The notes under the pieces: model-generated | Seen by the model: the letters and a program-made list of their open reading frames with translations, nothing else | Told to the model about the DNA's origin: nothing | Database searches by the model: none | NCBI GenBank assembly: GCA_009911195.1 | Contig: QXWV01000030.1 | Coordinates: 1 to 64,000 of the forward strand | Length of the DNA: 64,000 bases | Direction: 5' to 3' | Source: Lachnospiraceae bacterium | GTDB taxonomy: Bacteria; Bacillota; Clostridia; Lachnospirales; Lachnospiraceae | Program-made: the position numbers and the translations under genes | Shown: positions 35,718 through 43,044 of the stretch, piece by piece | Layout of the letters: every line of letters begins with the position of its first letter | Position numbering within the stretch: the stretch's first letter is position 1

Positions 35718-36500
35718 ATGAAAGGTTTGAAAAATAACGAGAAATTAATTTTATCCATGATACAGCCGGAACCTTTGCCGGGCAGCTACCGGCATCGCGA
35801 TATGAGTATTGGGGAAATTACGGATTTGGCGTTGAAAGAAACGGAGATGGTGGCGAAAAACCATTTCGATGGAATTATCCTCCAGAATATGAATGATATG
35901 CCAATCCGTCAAATTTCACGCCCGGAGGCCGTTGCATACATGACCAGGATTGGGATGGAAATCAGGAAACGCTTTCCGGAACTGGTGATGGGTATTCTGA
36001 TTAACTGGGATGGGGTGGCCGGGCTTTCCGTAGCTGATGCAGTGGGTGCTGATTTTGTCCGGGTAGAGCATCTTTTTACCGGGGCGAACGTTACCAGCGC
36101 AGGCATTTTACAGGCGCAATGTGTAGAAATTTCGGAGTTGAGGAAAAGGACTGGCACCAAAGTTCCGGTTTATGCAGACGTATATGAAGTTCATGGGATT
36201 CCTTTAGGGAGGAAGCCAATAGGGGATGCGGCATGGGAATGCGTCCATGAAGCTTTTGCCGACGGGCTCTTTATGTCCGGGAAAACGGTGGAAGAAAGTA
36301 TCCAAATGGCAAAAGAGGCCAGGAAACGGGTAAAGGATACGCCTATTTTCCTGGGCGGAGGTGCTACAGGGGAAAATGTCCATGAACTGATGCAGTACTA
36401 TGATGGCGTTTCCGTGGCGACATGGATTAAAAACGGGGATATGAAAAACCCTATTGACCCAGAGAGGGCCAAGGTTTTTATAAGCGAAGCAAAGAGATAG
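35718..36500 (+). CDS. BtpA/SgcQ family TIM-barrel protein
   Basis: A 260-residue protein of the BtpA family: 'LILSMIQPEPLPGSYRHRD', 'DGIILQNMNDMP', 'ILINWDGVAGLSVADAVGAD' and 'YADVYEVHG'. E. coli SgcQ, a family member, also lies in a PTS operon, but the reaction is not established. ATG 35718 follows ATGGAG at a good distance, within a GCATAGAAATGGAGA stretch resembling the window's recurrent box; in-frame ATGs at 35682 and 35706 are less likely. Last gene of the operon. Confidence 0.88.
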   Translation: MKGLKNNEKLILSMIQPEPLPGSYRHRDMSIGEITDLALKETEMVAKNHFDGIILQNMNDMPIRQISRPEAVAYMTRIGMEIRKRFPELVMGILINWDGVAGLSVADAVGADFVRVEHLFTGANVTSAGILQAQCVEISELRKRTGTKVPVYADVYEVHGIPLGRKPIGDAAWECVHEAFADGLFMSGKTVEESIQMAKEARKRVKDTPIFLGGGATGENVHELMQYYDGVSVATWIKNGDMKNPIDPERAKVFISEAKR

Positions 36501-36694
36501 TGCAGGATGTAGCCTGGTTTTCCGGCTGCGGAATGCAAGGAGTGCATTAATATATATGGGCGGCCGCATTGCAGATAGGTGTGATGCGGCCGCTTGTTGT
36601 TGATTTCTGTGGGAAAAAAAGAGGCAAGTAGCATGCTTGCGCAGGTATTTTGACTCTGCAATGGCTGCTTTCTAAAATAGCACAGGCCAATCAA

Positions 36695-36723
36695 TTGTGA
36701 AAAAGATAAGGATAGGGTATAAT
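36695..36723 (+). promoter_or_regulatory. Promoter of the methyltransferase leader
   Basis: TTGTGA (36695-36700), 17-base spacer, perfect TATAAT (36718-36723). It gives a leader of roughly 275 bases before the methyltransferase ATG. The leader also holds CCAAGCTTGG and the palindrome GTAAAATTTTAC (36837-36848). The stretch 36501-37005 contains no other gene. Confidence 0.75.
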
Positions 36724-36861
36724 ATGGAAAAATGGCACTGTATGGAGTTTCATTTTCAGAAAAGACTGTGTAGCCAAGCTTGGTAAAAGGCAGTATTGAC
36801 GGAACTTTTTGCCAGGTATCGGTTTGACGTCTTCAAGTAAAATTTTACGGAGGTTTTTAGG

Positions 36862-36897
36862 ATGATTAAACGAATTAACAACTCGGTGCAGTTTTAA
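36862..36897 (+). CDS. Leader peptide of the methyltransferase attenuator
   Basis: An 11-codon ORF, MIKRINNSVQF, with a good SD (ACGGAGG, about 12 bases before the ATG, with TTTTTAGG in between). Its last codons overlap the 5' arm of the hairpin 36884-36962, the arrangement seen in ribosome-mediated attenuators. A stalled or slowed ribosome on this ORF would stop the hairpin forming and let transcription reach the methyltransferase gene. Translation itself is not proven. Confidence 0.6.
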   Translation: MIKRINNSVQF

Positions 36898-36975
36898 AAC
36901 TGACAGCAGATTGTATCGAGGTTAAGGAAAGCTAAAAGCTTATGTTGTCAGGGACTGCACCGGACTTTTCTTTTA
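36884..36975 (+). terminator. Attenuator hairpin before the methyltransferase gene
   Basis: Two stacked perfect or near-perfect 9-bp stems: CGGTGCAGT (36884-36892) with ACTGCACCG (36954-36962), and CTGACAGCA (36900-36908) with TGTTGTCAG (36943-36951, one G-U). An inner AAGCT-AAA-AGCTT hairpin sits at 36929-36941. A T-rich tract (ACTTTTCTTTT) follows. It forms a terminator whose 5' arm lies inside the leader ORF. Confidence 0.7.
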
Positions 36976-37005
36976 ACAATAATAATTGGAAAGGGAGCAG
37001 TTGAA

Positions 37006-37764
37006 ATGAACAAAACAGAATTAAAAGCAGTTTGGAAAAAGGAAGAAGAATCAGCGCATATTTACGGATGGGATTTCTCGCATATTCATGGCAGATATGA
37101 GGAAGAAAAGGATTTGCCATGGAATTATAGAAAGATAATAAAGCAGTATCTGAAGGAGGATATGAGTATCCTGGATTATGACACAGGCGGCGGAGAGTTT
37201 TTACTGTCTTTAAAGCATCCGTTTTGCCGAACCGCAGCAACGGAAGGATATTCGTCAAATGTGGAGTTGTGCAGGGAAACATTACTGCCGCTCGGGATTA
37301 ACTTCAAACCGTGCGGCAATCCGGCAAGTATTCCATTTGAAAACGAAAGCTTTGATATGATTATCAACAGGCATGGAAGTTTCAATGCAGAAGAATTGTA
37401 TCGTTTATTGAAAAAAGGCGGAATCTTTATCACCGAGCAGGTCGGTGAGGATAATGACAGGGATTTGGTTGAGAGGGTGCTTCCGGATACGGAGAAACCA
37501 TTTCCCCATTTGAATTTAAAAGAACAGGAAAAAGTATTTGAAGATGCAGGATTTCATATTATACAAGGGGCAGAAGCTTTCCGGCCGATTAAATTTTATG
37601 ATGTCGGTGCATTTGTATGGTTTGCGCATATTATTGAATGGGAATTCCCCGGATTTTCAGTCGACAGGTGTTTTGAACAATTGCTGAAAATGCAAGAAAT
37701 AATAGAAAACCAGGGAATCATTGAGGGAACTATACACCGTTATCTGATTATAGCGAAGAAATAA
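37006..37764 (+). CDS. Class I SAM-dependent methyltransferase
   Basis: A 252-residue methyltransferase. Motif I is 'SILDYDTGGGEFLLSL', with an acidic residue in 'AATEGYSSNVE'; 'NESFDMIINRHGSFNAEELY' is the motif IV region, then 'LLKKGGIFITEQVGEDN'. The substrate cannot be read. Control by a leader-peptide attenuator is typical of antibiotic-resistance genes such as rRNA methyltransferases and ABC-F proteins, so a resistance or stress role is possible, but the fold does not look like Erm. SD GGAAAGGGAG. Confidence 0.82.
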   Translation: MNKTELKAVWKKEEESAHIYGWDFSHIHGRYEEEKDLPWNYRKIIKQYLKEDMSILDYDTGGGEFLLSLKHPFCRTAATEGYSSNVELCRETLLPLGINFKPCGNPASIPFENESFDMIINRHGSFNAEELYRLLKKGGIFITEQVGEDNDRDLVERVLPDTEKPFPHLNLKEQEKVFEDAGFHIIQGAEAFRPIKFYDVGAFVWFAHIIEWEFPGFSVDRCFEQLLKMQEIIENQGIIEGTIHRYLIIAKK

Positions 37765-37773
37765 GGTATGGAT

Positions 37774-37837
37774 GGGAATACGGTTTTGGGTTGAGTTCGC
37801 AGCTCTTTTTGGAAACCCAAACAGAACCGTATTTCCC
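37774..37837 (+). terminator. Large hairpin after the methyltransferase gene
   Basis: GGGAATACGGTT (37774-37785) pairs with AACCGTATTTCCC (37825-37837, one bulge) and TTGGGTT (37786-37792) with AACCCAA (37814-37820). The T tract is weak. Confidence 0.55.
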
Positions 37838-37996
37838 GTTCCTCTTTCCGCCTCAACAATCCTACTATTGCAATAGCTGGTGAATGGATTGATAAAATTA
37901 GTATCACTGAAAACCAGAAACGCAAAGAAGCGATAATTCAATAGGCGGCGGCATTTGTTACAATGTCGCTGCCTATCCTTATTATTCATATGAAAA

Positions 37997-38185
37997 TTAA
38001 GAAATGTTTGTTTTTCTTTGTGTATTGCGGTTTTTTGCTGCTAAACGAAACGCTTTTTCCATTGCAGGAGTAAGTTCGGGAGAATCCTCATCAAATACAA
38101 TCTTCCTTTTTGCCGCTTCCTCTATTTGCTTGATTTGTTCCTTTGTAGGTTTCTGGTTTCTATCCAAAGTAACTGTCCGTATCAT
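37997..38185 (-). CDS. brnA: BrnA-like antitoxin
   Basis: A 62-residue protein beginning MIRTVTLDRNQKPTKEQ, with 'EEAAKRKIVFDEDSPELTPA' in the middle, the pattern of BrnA-type antitoxins that bind their own promoter and neutralise BrnT. The start at 38185 overlaps the end of the toxin gene; a longer frame from 38215 lies inside it. The overlap and order (toxin first) fit brnTA operons. Assigned from context and motif resemblance. Confidence 0.65.
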   Translation of the reverse strand: MIRTVTLDRNQKPTKEQIKQIEEAAKRKIVFDEDSPELTPAMEKAFRLAAKNRNTQRKTNIS

Positions 38186-38441
38186 AATAAATGCTCCTTT
38201 CTGTTTTGGTGGCAAGCCTTGCCGATATTAGACGTATGTTCTCTTTTCGCTCTGTATAAACAACAAACAGGACATCATTTACCATTCCAATAGTATTATA
38301 ACGGTCTTCATTAATACTGTGTTCCATATCATATATTTCAATACGGTGTAAATCGTTAAAAACTAACATTGCCGTTTCAAAATCAATTCCGTGTTTCTTT
38401 AAATTTAGTTCGTTTTTATCTTCATCCCATTCAAATTTCAA
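38160..38441 (-). CDS. brnT: BrnT-family toxin (ribonuclease)
   Basis: A 93-residue protein with 'FEWDEDKNELNLKKHGIDFE', 'EDRYNTIGMVNDVLFVVYTE' and 'RLISARLATKTERSIYY', the hallmark blocks of BrnT, a RelE-fold mRNA-cleaving toxin. No ATG stands at the conserved N terminus; TTG 38441 with AGGGGA upstream gives LKFEWDED and the normal length, whereas the longer frame to 38534 adds unrelated residues. It forms a toxin-antitoxin pair with the next gene. Confidence 0.8.
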   Translation of the reverse strand: MKFEWDEDKNELNLKKHGIDFETAMLVFNDLHRIEIYDMEHSINEDRYNTIGMVNDVLFVVYTERKENIRLISARLATKTERSIYYDTDSYFG

Positions 38442-38676
38442 TATACCATTTTCCCCTACTTTATTTTTCGTATAGATATTATACACTATTTTGGCAGGAA
38501 ATAAAATAGTATTTAATATGTTTAAGTTGCCCAAACAATTCGGACAATATAAGTGTCTGGGTTATTTAACTGTTTCTTCTTTGCCGCCAAATATACCGCA
38601 AAAGGACTAACAATATGTATTTTTCCAACTTTAGATACAAGTTGCCGCTGCGGATTCCAATGAAGATATTGGAATG

Positions 38677-38958
38677 TTATTTGCCTATATTATGTTCTCT
38701 CTTATACCACTTATATAGCGCGCTCTCTGATAAGTGGGTTTTCTGTGACAAGTGCAGTTTTTCTTTTGTCTCTCTTGCGCCTATCTCATTAGCAAAGTAG
38801 GCTTGTAATGTGGGGATTGCCGATTGATAGTCAATAGACGTGCGGCAGTTTGGCTTATTGGGGTTAAATTTCCTGCCGTGTACGGTCGCATGGCAGTAGG
38901 CACATAAAAGAATTAAATTGTCATAGTCATCTGCGCCGCCTAGAGGATTCCAGACAAG
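38677..38958 (-). pseudogene. HNH endonuclease C-terminal remnant
   Basis: On the minus strand a frame without start codon reads 'VWNPLGGADDYDNLILLCAY', then CHATVHG, the C-terminal half of an HNH nuclease, followed by a tail ending 'LYKWYKREHNIGK'. An in-frame stop (38959-38961) cuts it from any N terminus and the first His half is missing. This is a decayed gene, perhaps phage or element derived. The rest of 38535-39138 shows nothing else I can support. Confidence 0.7.
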
Positions 38959-39138
38959 CTATTATAGAGTTGTTGTAAGATGTAAAATTAGAAATGTCGA
39001 AAAAGGATTGAAAACAGGGCATTTATGGGGGAGAATAGGAGTGTAACAAAGGACAACAAAAGGACAATCAAAAAGGGAACAAACCATTTCTGATTCATTC
39101 CCTTCCTCTTCAATAATCATTAAAATCCGGCACTTTTC

Positions 39139-39678
39139 TTAGCCGAAGTATCTCTTCAGAAGTCCCTCGAAAGCCTTACCGTGTCTAGCCTCGTCCCTTG
39201 CCATTTCATGAACGGTGTCATGGATTGCATCCAGGTTAGCAGCTTTTGCGCGTTTGGCGAGGTCAAACTTACCAGCAGTTGCGCCGTTTTCAGCTTCTAC
39301 TCTCATTTCCAGGTTTTTCTTTGTAGAATCAGTTACTACTTCGCCCAACAGTTCAGCAAATTTTGCAGCATGTTCTGCTTCTTCCCAAGCAGCTTTTTCC
39401 CAGTAAAGGCCGATTTCCGGATAACCTTCCCTGTGAGCTACTCTGGCCATTGCAAGGTACATACCAACTTCTGTACATTCACCTGTGAAGTTAGCCCTTA
39501 AGTCAGCCATAATATCTTCGCTTACACCCTTTGCTACGCCTACTACATGCTCAGCAGCCCATGCCATACCATCGCTCTGCTGTGTAAATTTCTCAGCCGG
39601 TGCGTTGCACTGAGGGCATTTTTCAGGAGCAGCATCTCCTTCATGTACATATCCACATACCTGACATACAAATTTCAT
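39139..39678 (-). CDS. Reverse rubrerythrin (N-terminal rubredoxin domain)
   Basis: A 179-residue protein: N-terminal rubredoxin-type site (CQVCGY, CPQCNAP, residues ~5-25) followed by a ferritin-like di-iron domain with '[20 protein letters not shown]', '[16 protein letters not shown]' and '[18 protein letters not shown]'. The domain order is the reverse of classical rubrerythrin. It reduces H2O2 (and O2) to water in anaerobes. The Fur/PerR-type regulator just upstream on the same strand is its likely controller. SD AAAGGAG. Confidence 0.93.
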   Translation of the reverse strand: MKFVCQVCGYVHEGDAAPEKCPQCNAPAEKFTQQSDGMAWAAEHVVGVAKGVSEDIMADLRANFTGECTEVGMYLAMARVAHREGYPEIGLYWEKAAWEEAEHAAKFAELLGEVVTDSTKKNLEMRVEAENGATAGKFDLAKRAKAANLDAIHDTVHEMARDEARHGKAFEGLLKRYFG

Positions 39679-39718
39679 AATTAAAATCTCCTTTGCTTTA
39701 AATTATAGTTTTAATTTA

Positions 39719-40111
39719 TTATGACTGCAGTTTCCCGCAGCAACTCCCACATAGACCATAAAAATAAGCGGAATAGCCATCTATACGCCCGCTAAAGTTC
39801 TTTCTGGCTGCCTCTTCGATGTAGTCAATATTTTCCATTTTCAAGTCAATGACATTGCCGCATTCCGAACAGATAAAATGGTTATGCGGTGAAGTATCGG
39901 CATCAAAATGGTCCACTCCATCCCCCACACGAAGCCGCATAATTTCCCCCATATCGGAAAGCAGGGTCAAATTACGGTAAACGGTTCCCAAACTAATATT
40001 AGGATACTGTTGCCGCACATTCATATAAACTACATCAGCCGTGGGATGGTCTTTTCTCGTACAGAGAAAATCTTTAATGACTTCCCGCTGCCGACTGTAT
40101 TTCAGAGCCAT
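39719..40111 (-). CDS. Fur-family regulator, probably PerR
   Basis: A 130-residue Fur-family protein. The DNA-binding part includes 'HPTADVVYMNVRQQYPNISL' and 'GTVYRNLTLLSDMGEI'; the metal site residues appear in 'VDHFDADTSPHNHFIC'. The two CxxC zinc pairs are CSEC and CGSC. His/Asp placement and the neighbouring peroxidase-type rubrerythrin favour PerR over Fur or Zur. ATG 40111 follows AGGAGGG; the extension to 40153 covers the operator and promoter. It probably represses itself and the rubrerythrin gene until peroxide is sensed. Confidence 0.88.
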   Translation of the reverse strand: MALKYSRQREVIKDFLCTRKDHPTADVVYMNVRQQYPNISLGTVYRNLTLLSDMGEIMRLRVGDGVDHFDADTSPHNHFICSECGNVIDLKMENIDYIEEAARKNFSGRIDGYSAYFYGLCGSCCGKLQS

Positions 40112-40132
40112 ATCAACCCTCCTAGTAAAACT

Positions 40133-40180
40133 AGTAATCATTACTGTTTCCAATTATAACAAAAATATACACGCTGTCAA
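40133..40180 (-). promoter_or_regulatory. Promoter and Fur/PerR-type operator of the regulator gene
   Basis: Minus strand: TTGACA (40180-40175), 16-base spacer, TATAAT (40158-40153). Downstream, AGTAAT-C-ATTACT (40133-40145) is a perfect 6-1-6 inverted repeat, the form of Fur-family boxes. Confidence 0.65.
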
Positions 40181-40251
40181 TAGAATTTTCAAGGTTTACA
40201 AAGTTTTTATAACTTTCTTTTCTTCTTTTAATAATCTCCCCACACTTCATG

Positions 40252-40260
40252 TGTTATAAT
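40252..40260 (+). promoter_or_regulatory. Extended -10 promoter upstream of the sensor kinase
   Basis: TG-T-TATAAT (40252-40260) without a good -35 box. If used, the kinase mRNA has a leader of about 550 bases containing all repeats described below. Confidence 0.45.
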
Positions 40261-40284
40261 GTACGCGAAGGCAATGAGCAGTGC

Positions 40285-40385
40285 CAAAATACAAGATGAC
40301 AAATTTCCTGCTTGCAGGAAAATTTGCCAGATTGTATTTTGCCAGGGCGAAGCCCGCGATTCGGGAAACCAAAGGTTTCCCGAAT
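40285..40385 (+). repeat. Long inverted repeats in the kinase leader
   Basis: First hairpin: CAAAATACAA (40285-40294) with TTGTATTTTG (40332-40341), CAAATTT (40300-40306) with AAATTTG (40320-40326), and CCTGC-TT-GCAGG at the tip. Then GGGC-GAA-GCCC (about 40345-40355). Then a 12-bp perfect stem ATTCGGGAAACC-AAA-GGTTTCCCGAAT (40359-40385). The style of short perfect stems with purine triloops matches the arrays at 18.0 and 59.2 kb. Confidence 0.75.
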
Positions 40386-40422
40386 GCACTGCGGAGTCGC
40401 GGCCAACTCTTCCCCCCGCTCC

Positions 40423-40752
40423 GCCAAAGGCGAGCGAAGCAAAGCCGAAGCCCCCCGGAGTGAAAAGAACAGCCAGCGCCAAAGGCGAGCGAAGCCAAGC
40501 CGAAGCCCCCCGGAGGGCACAGAACAGCCAGCGCCAAAGGCGAGCGCAGCAAAGCCGAAGCCCCCCGCAGTGAAAAGAACAGCCAGCGCCAAAGGCGAGC
40601 GCAGCAAAGCCGAAGCCCCCCGCAGTGAAAAGAACAGCCAGCGCCAAAGGCGAGCGAAGCAAAGCCGAAGCCCCCCGGAGTGAAAAGAACAGCCAGCGCC
40701 AAAGGCGAGCGAAGCAAAGCCGCCCCCCCCAGAGTGAAAAGAACAGCCAAAC
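40423..40752 (+). repeat. Six 55-bp tandem repeats
   Basis: GCCAAAGGCGAGCG recurs at 40423, 40478, 40533, 40588, 40643 and 40698, exactly 55 bp apart. Each unit reads through AAAGCCGAAGCCCCCC to TGAAAAGAACAGCCAGC, with a few substitutions (GGAG/GCAG, GCGAAG/GCGCAG); the last copy is degraded at the C run. Because 55 is not a multiple of three, reading frames through it are not conserved and it is not coding. CGCC-AAA-GGCG in each unit can form a small hairpin. Confidence 0.92.
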
Positions 40753-40762
40753 AAAAGTGCAA

Positions 40763-40799
40763 CCACCCCTCCACCCCAAGCTCCACCCCTCCCACCCCC
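40763..40799 (-). other. G-rich strand with quadruplex potential
   Basis: On the minus strand this stretch has five runs of three or more G (first loops one base each, a later one eight bases). The plus strand, and so the kinase mRNA, is correspondingly C-rich, ending about 12 bases before the SD. Confidence 0.4.
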
Positions 40800-40818
40800 A
40801 AAAAAGAGAGGACCTCCA

Positions 40819-42294
40819 ATGAAATTTAAAACAAGACTCTTAGTCACCTTCCTGACAATCGTTCTTCTGCCATTACTCCTTACTATGATAGCATTTATGA
40901 GCATTGGCGGATACTTGATGAACGCACAGAAGGAATTTGGCCTGGTGAATATGGACTATACGATGATGTCCGAGCCTGCGCAGGCATTTGAAAGAATTTC
41001 AGAAGAAATTTTTGAAGAAGTAGAAATACAGATTGCTTTAGATGAAACCCGGATGGAAGATGTGGAATACCTGGCCTCTTTAAATAAAGGAATCGAAGAC
41101 AAAGCTTCCTACATTATAGTCCGCAAAGGCGATAGTATATACTATACAGGAAATGAAGAAGCAGCCTGGAAAATATTTTTCCATTTGCCCGCCTATGGAT
41201 ATGCAAATGCGGGAAGGGATGCGGGATATTATTACAATGATATGTCCAAACTGGTAAGGCAGCTTGATTTCAGGTTTTCGGATGGTTCGGAAGGCAGCTT
41301 TTTTGTTATAACCCGAATCAATTCCCTCATTTCCAAAAGGCTGCTGGTGGATATGTTTATCGCTATTGTTGTGATACTTATTTTTACCAGTCTGATGCTG
41401 ACGCAATGGATACAGCGGGGGGTATTTGTACCGGTAAATGAACTGAATACAGCGATGAAAAATATAGCTGATGGCAATTTGGAGTATATGCTGAATACCG
41501 ACAGCAAAGGGGAAATAGGCGAACTTTATAAAAACTATGAAGAGATGCGCCTCCGCTTAAAGGAATCCACAGATGAGAAATTTGAACATGAGAAGCAGAA
41601 CCGGGAATTAATCAGCAATATTTCCCATGATTTGAAAACGCCTATTACGGCTATTAAGGGATATGTGGAAGGTATTATGGACGGCGTGGCGGATACGCCG
41701 GAAAAAGTAGATAAATACATTAAAACCATTTATAATAAAGCAAATGATATGGACCGGCTGATTAATGAACTCACTATTTACTCCGGCATCGATTCTAATC
41801 GGATTCCCTATCATTTTCATAGGCTGAATGTAGCCGATTATTTTGGGGATTGTATAGAAGAAGTAGGGCTCGACTTGGAGTCAAAGAATATAGAATTAAA
41901 TTATTCTAATTTGGTTTCGCCTGATACAATGATTATTGCGGACCCTGAACAACTGAAGCGGGTAATCAATAATATTATAGGAAACAGCGTGAAGTATCTG
42001 GAGCGTGAAAGGGGGATTATTGATATCCGGATATTGGATGAAGTGGATTCTATCCGGATAGAAATCGAAGATAACGGGCGGGGGATTGCGGCAAAGGATT
42101 TACCGAATATTTTTGAACGTTTTTACCGCACGGATGCTTCCAGAAACTCTTCGAAAGGAGGAAGCGGAATAGGGCTATCTATTGTAAAGAAGATTGTAGA
42201 AGACCATGGCGGCTATATATGGGCCACCAGCAAAGAAGGGGAAGGCACATGCCTTCACTTCGTATTCAGAAAATACCGTGAAATGATGGAATAG
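40819..42294 (+). CDS. HAMP-containing sensor histidine kinase
   Basis: A 491-residue membrane kinase: first membrane segment at residues ~6-32, extracellular sensor to ~180, second segment ~180-200, HAMP domain, HisKA with phospho-acceptor His270 in 'NISHDLKTPITAIKGYV', and HATPase_c with 'NNIIGNSVKYL', 'DNGRGIAAKDLPNIF' and 'GGSGIGLSIVKKI'. All kinase motifs are present. It forms a two-component system with the next gene, 18 bp away. SD GAGAGG. Its long repeat-filled leader is unusual. Confidence 0.93.
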   Translation: MKFKTRLLVTFLTIVLLPLLLTMIAFMSIGGYLMNAQKEFGLVNMDYTMMSEPAQAFERISEEIFEEVEIQIALDETRMEDVEYLASLNKGIEDKASYIIVRKGDSIYYTGNEEAAWKIFFHLPAYGYANAGRDAGYYYNDMSKLVRQLDFRFSDGSEGSFFVITRINSLISKRLLVDMFIAIVVILIFTSLMLTQWIQRGVFVPVNELNTAMKNIADGNLEYMLNTDSKGEIGELYKNYEEMRLRLKESTDEKFEHEKQNRELISNISHDLKTPITAIKGYVEGIMDGVADTPEKVDKYIKTIYNKANDMDRLINELTIYSGIDSNRIPYHFHRLNVADYFGDCIEEVGLDLESKNIELNYSNLVSPDTMIIADPEQLKRVINNIIGNSVKYLERERGIIDIRILDEVDSIRIEIEDNGRGIAAKDLPNIFERFYRTDASRNSSKGGSGIGLSIVKKIVEDHGGYIWATSKEGEGTCLHFVFRKYREMME

Positions 42295-42312
42295 AGAAGA
42301 GAGGAGTGGACT

Positions 42313-43002
42313 ATGAGCAGGATATTAATAATTGAAGATGAAGAAGCGATTGCGGATTTGGAAAAAGATTACCTGGAGTTAAGCGATTTTGAAGTGGAAA
42401 TTGAGCATACGGGTGATGAAGGTTTGGATAAGGCTTTGAAGGAAAATTTTGATTTGGTTGTTCTGGACTTGATGCTTCCCGGAATGGATGGATTTGAGGT
42501 ATGCAAGAAAATCAGGGAGGAAAAAAATATCCCTATCCTTATGGTATCGGCGAAGAAGGATGACATTGATAAAATAAGGGGATTGGGCCTTGGGGCGGAT
42601 GATTATATGACTAAGCCGTTCAGCCCCAGCGAATTGGTAGCCAGGGTAAAAGCGCATATGGCAAGGTATGACAGGCTGGTAGGTTCCACCCAGAAATCCA
42701 ATGATATTGTGGAAATTCGGGGGATACGGATTGATAAGACGGCACGAAGAGTCTATGTGGATGGGGAAGAAAAGAACTTTACTACGAAAGAATTCGATTT
42801 GCTCACTTTCCTGGCAGAAAACCCCAACCATGTATTTACTAAAGAAGAACTGTTCAGGGAAATTTGGGATATGGATTCCATAGGGGATATCGCCACAGTA
42901 ACCGTCCATATTAAAAAAATACGGGAAAAAATAGAGTTTGATACGGCTAAACCGCAATATATTGAAACGATTTGGGGTGTGGGATACCGGTTTAAGGTAT
43001 AA
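42313..43002 (+). CDS. OmpR-family response regulator
   Basis: A 229-residue response regulator: receiver with Asp52 in 'LVVLDLMLPGMDG' and the Lys of 'YMTKPFSPSEL', then a winged-helix domain ending 'ETIWGVGYRFKV'. It partners the kinase immediately upstream. SD GAGAGGAG. Targets are unknown; the downstream RluA gene 12 bp away may share the transcript. Confidence 0.95.
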   Translation: MSRILIIEDEEAIADLEKDYLELSDFEVEIEHTGDEGLDKALKENFDLVVLDLMLPGMDGFEVCKKIREEKNIPILMVSAKKDDIDKIRGLGLGADDYMTKPFSPSELVARVKAHMARYDRLVGSTQKSNDIVEIRGIRIDKTARRVYVDGEEKNFTTKEFDLLTFLAENPNHVFTKEELFREIWDMDSIGDIATVTVHIKKIREKIEFDTAKPQYIETIWGVGYRFKV

Positions 43003-43044
43003 TAAGAAAGGGCCGTGGACAGGGCGGCAAGCGTGAGAAAGATT

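Noticed and set aside
36724-36786. A first leader ORF (20 codons from ATG 36724)
   Set aside because: The ATG directly follows the -10 box and so lies before the expected transcription start; no ribosome site.
40423-40752. CRISPR array
   Set aside because: The units are directly contiguous with no variable spacers between constant repeats and no cas genes are nearby; it is a tandem repeat.
40254-40904. Long reading frames on both strands across the 55-bp repeat region
   Set aside because: They exist in several frames only because the GC-rich repeat lacks stops; 55 bp is not a multiple of three, no ribosome site precedes them, and the region is upstream of a well-supported kinase start.
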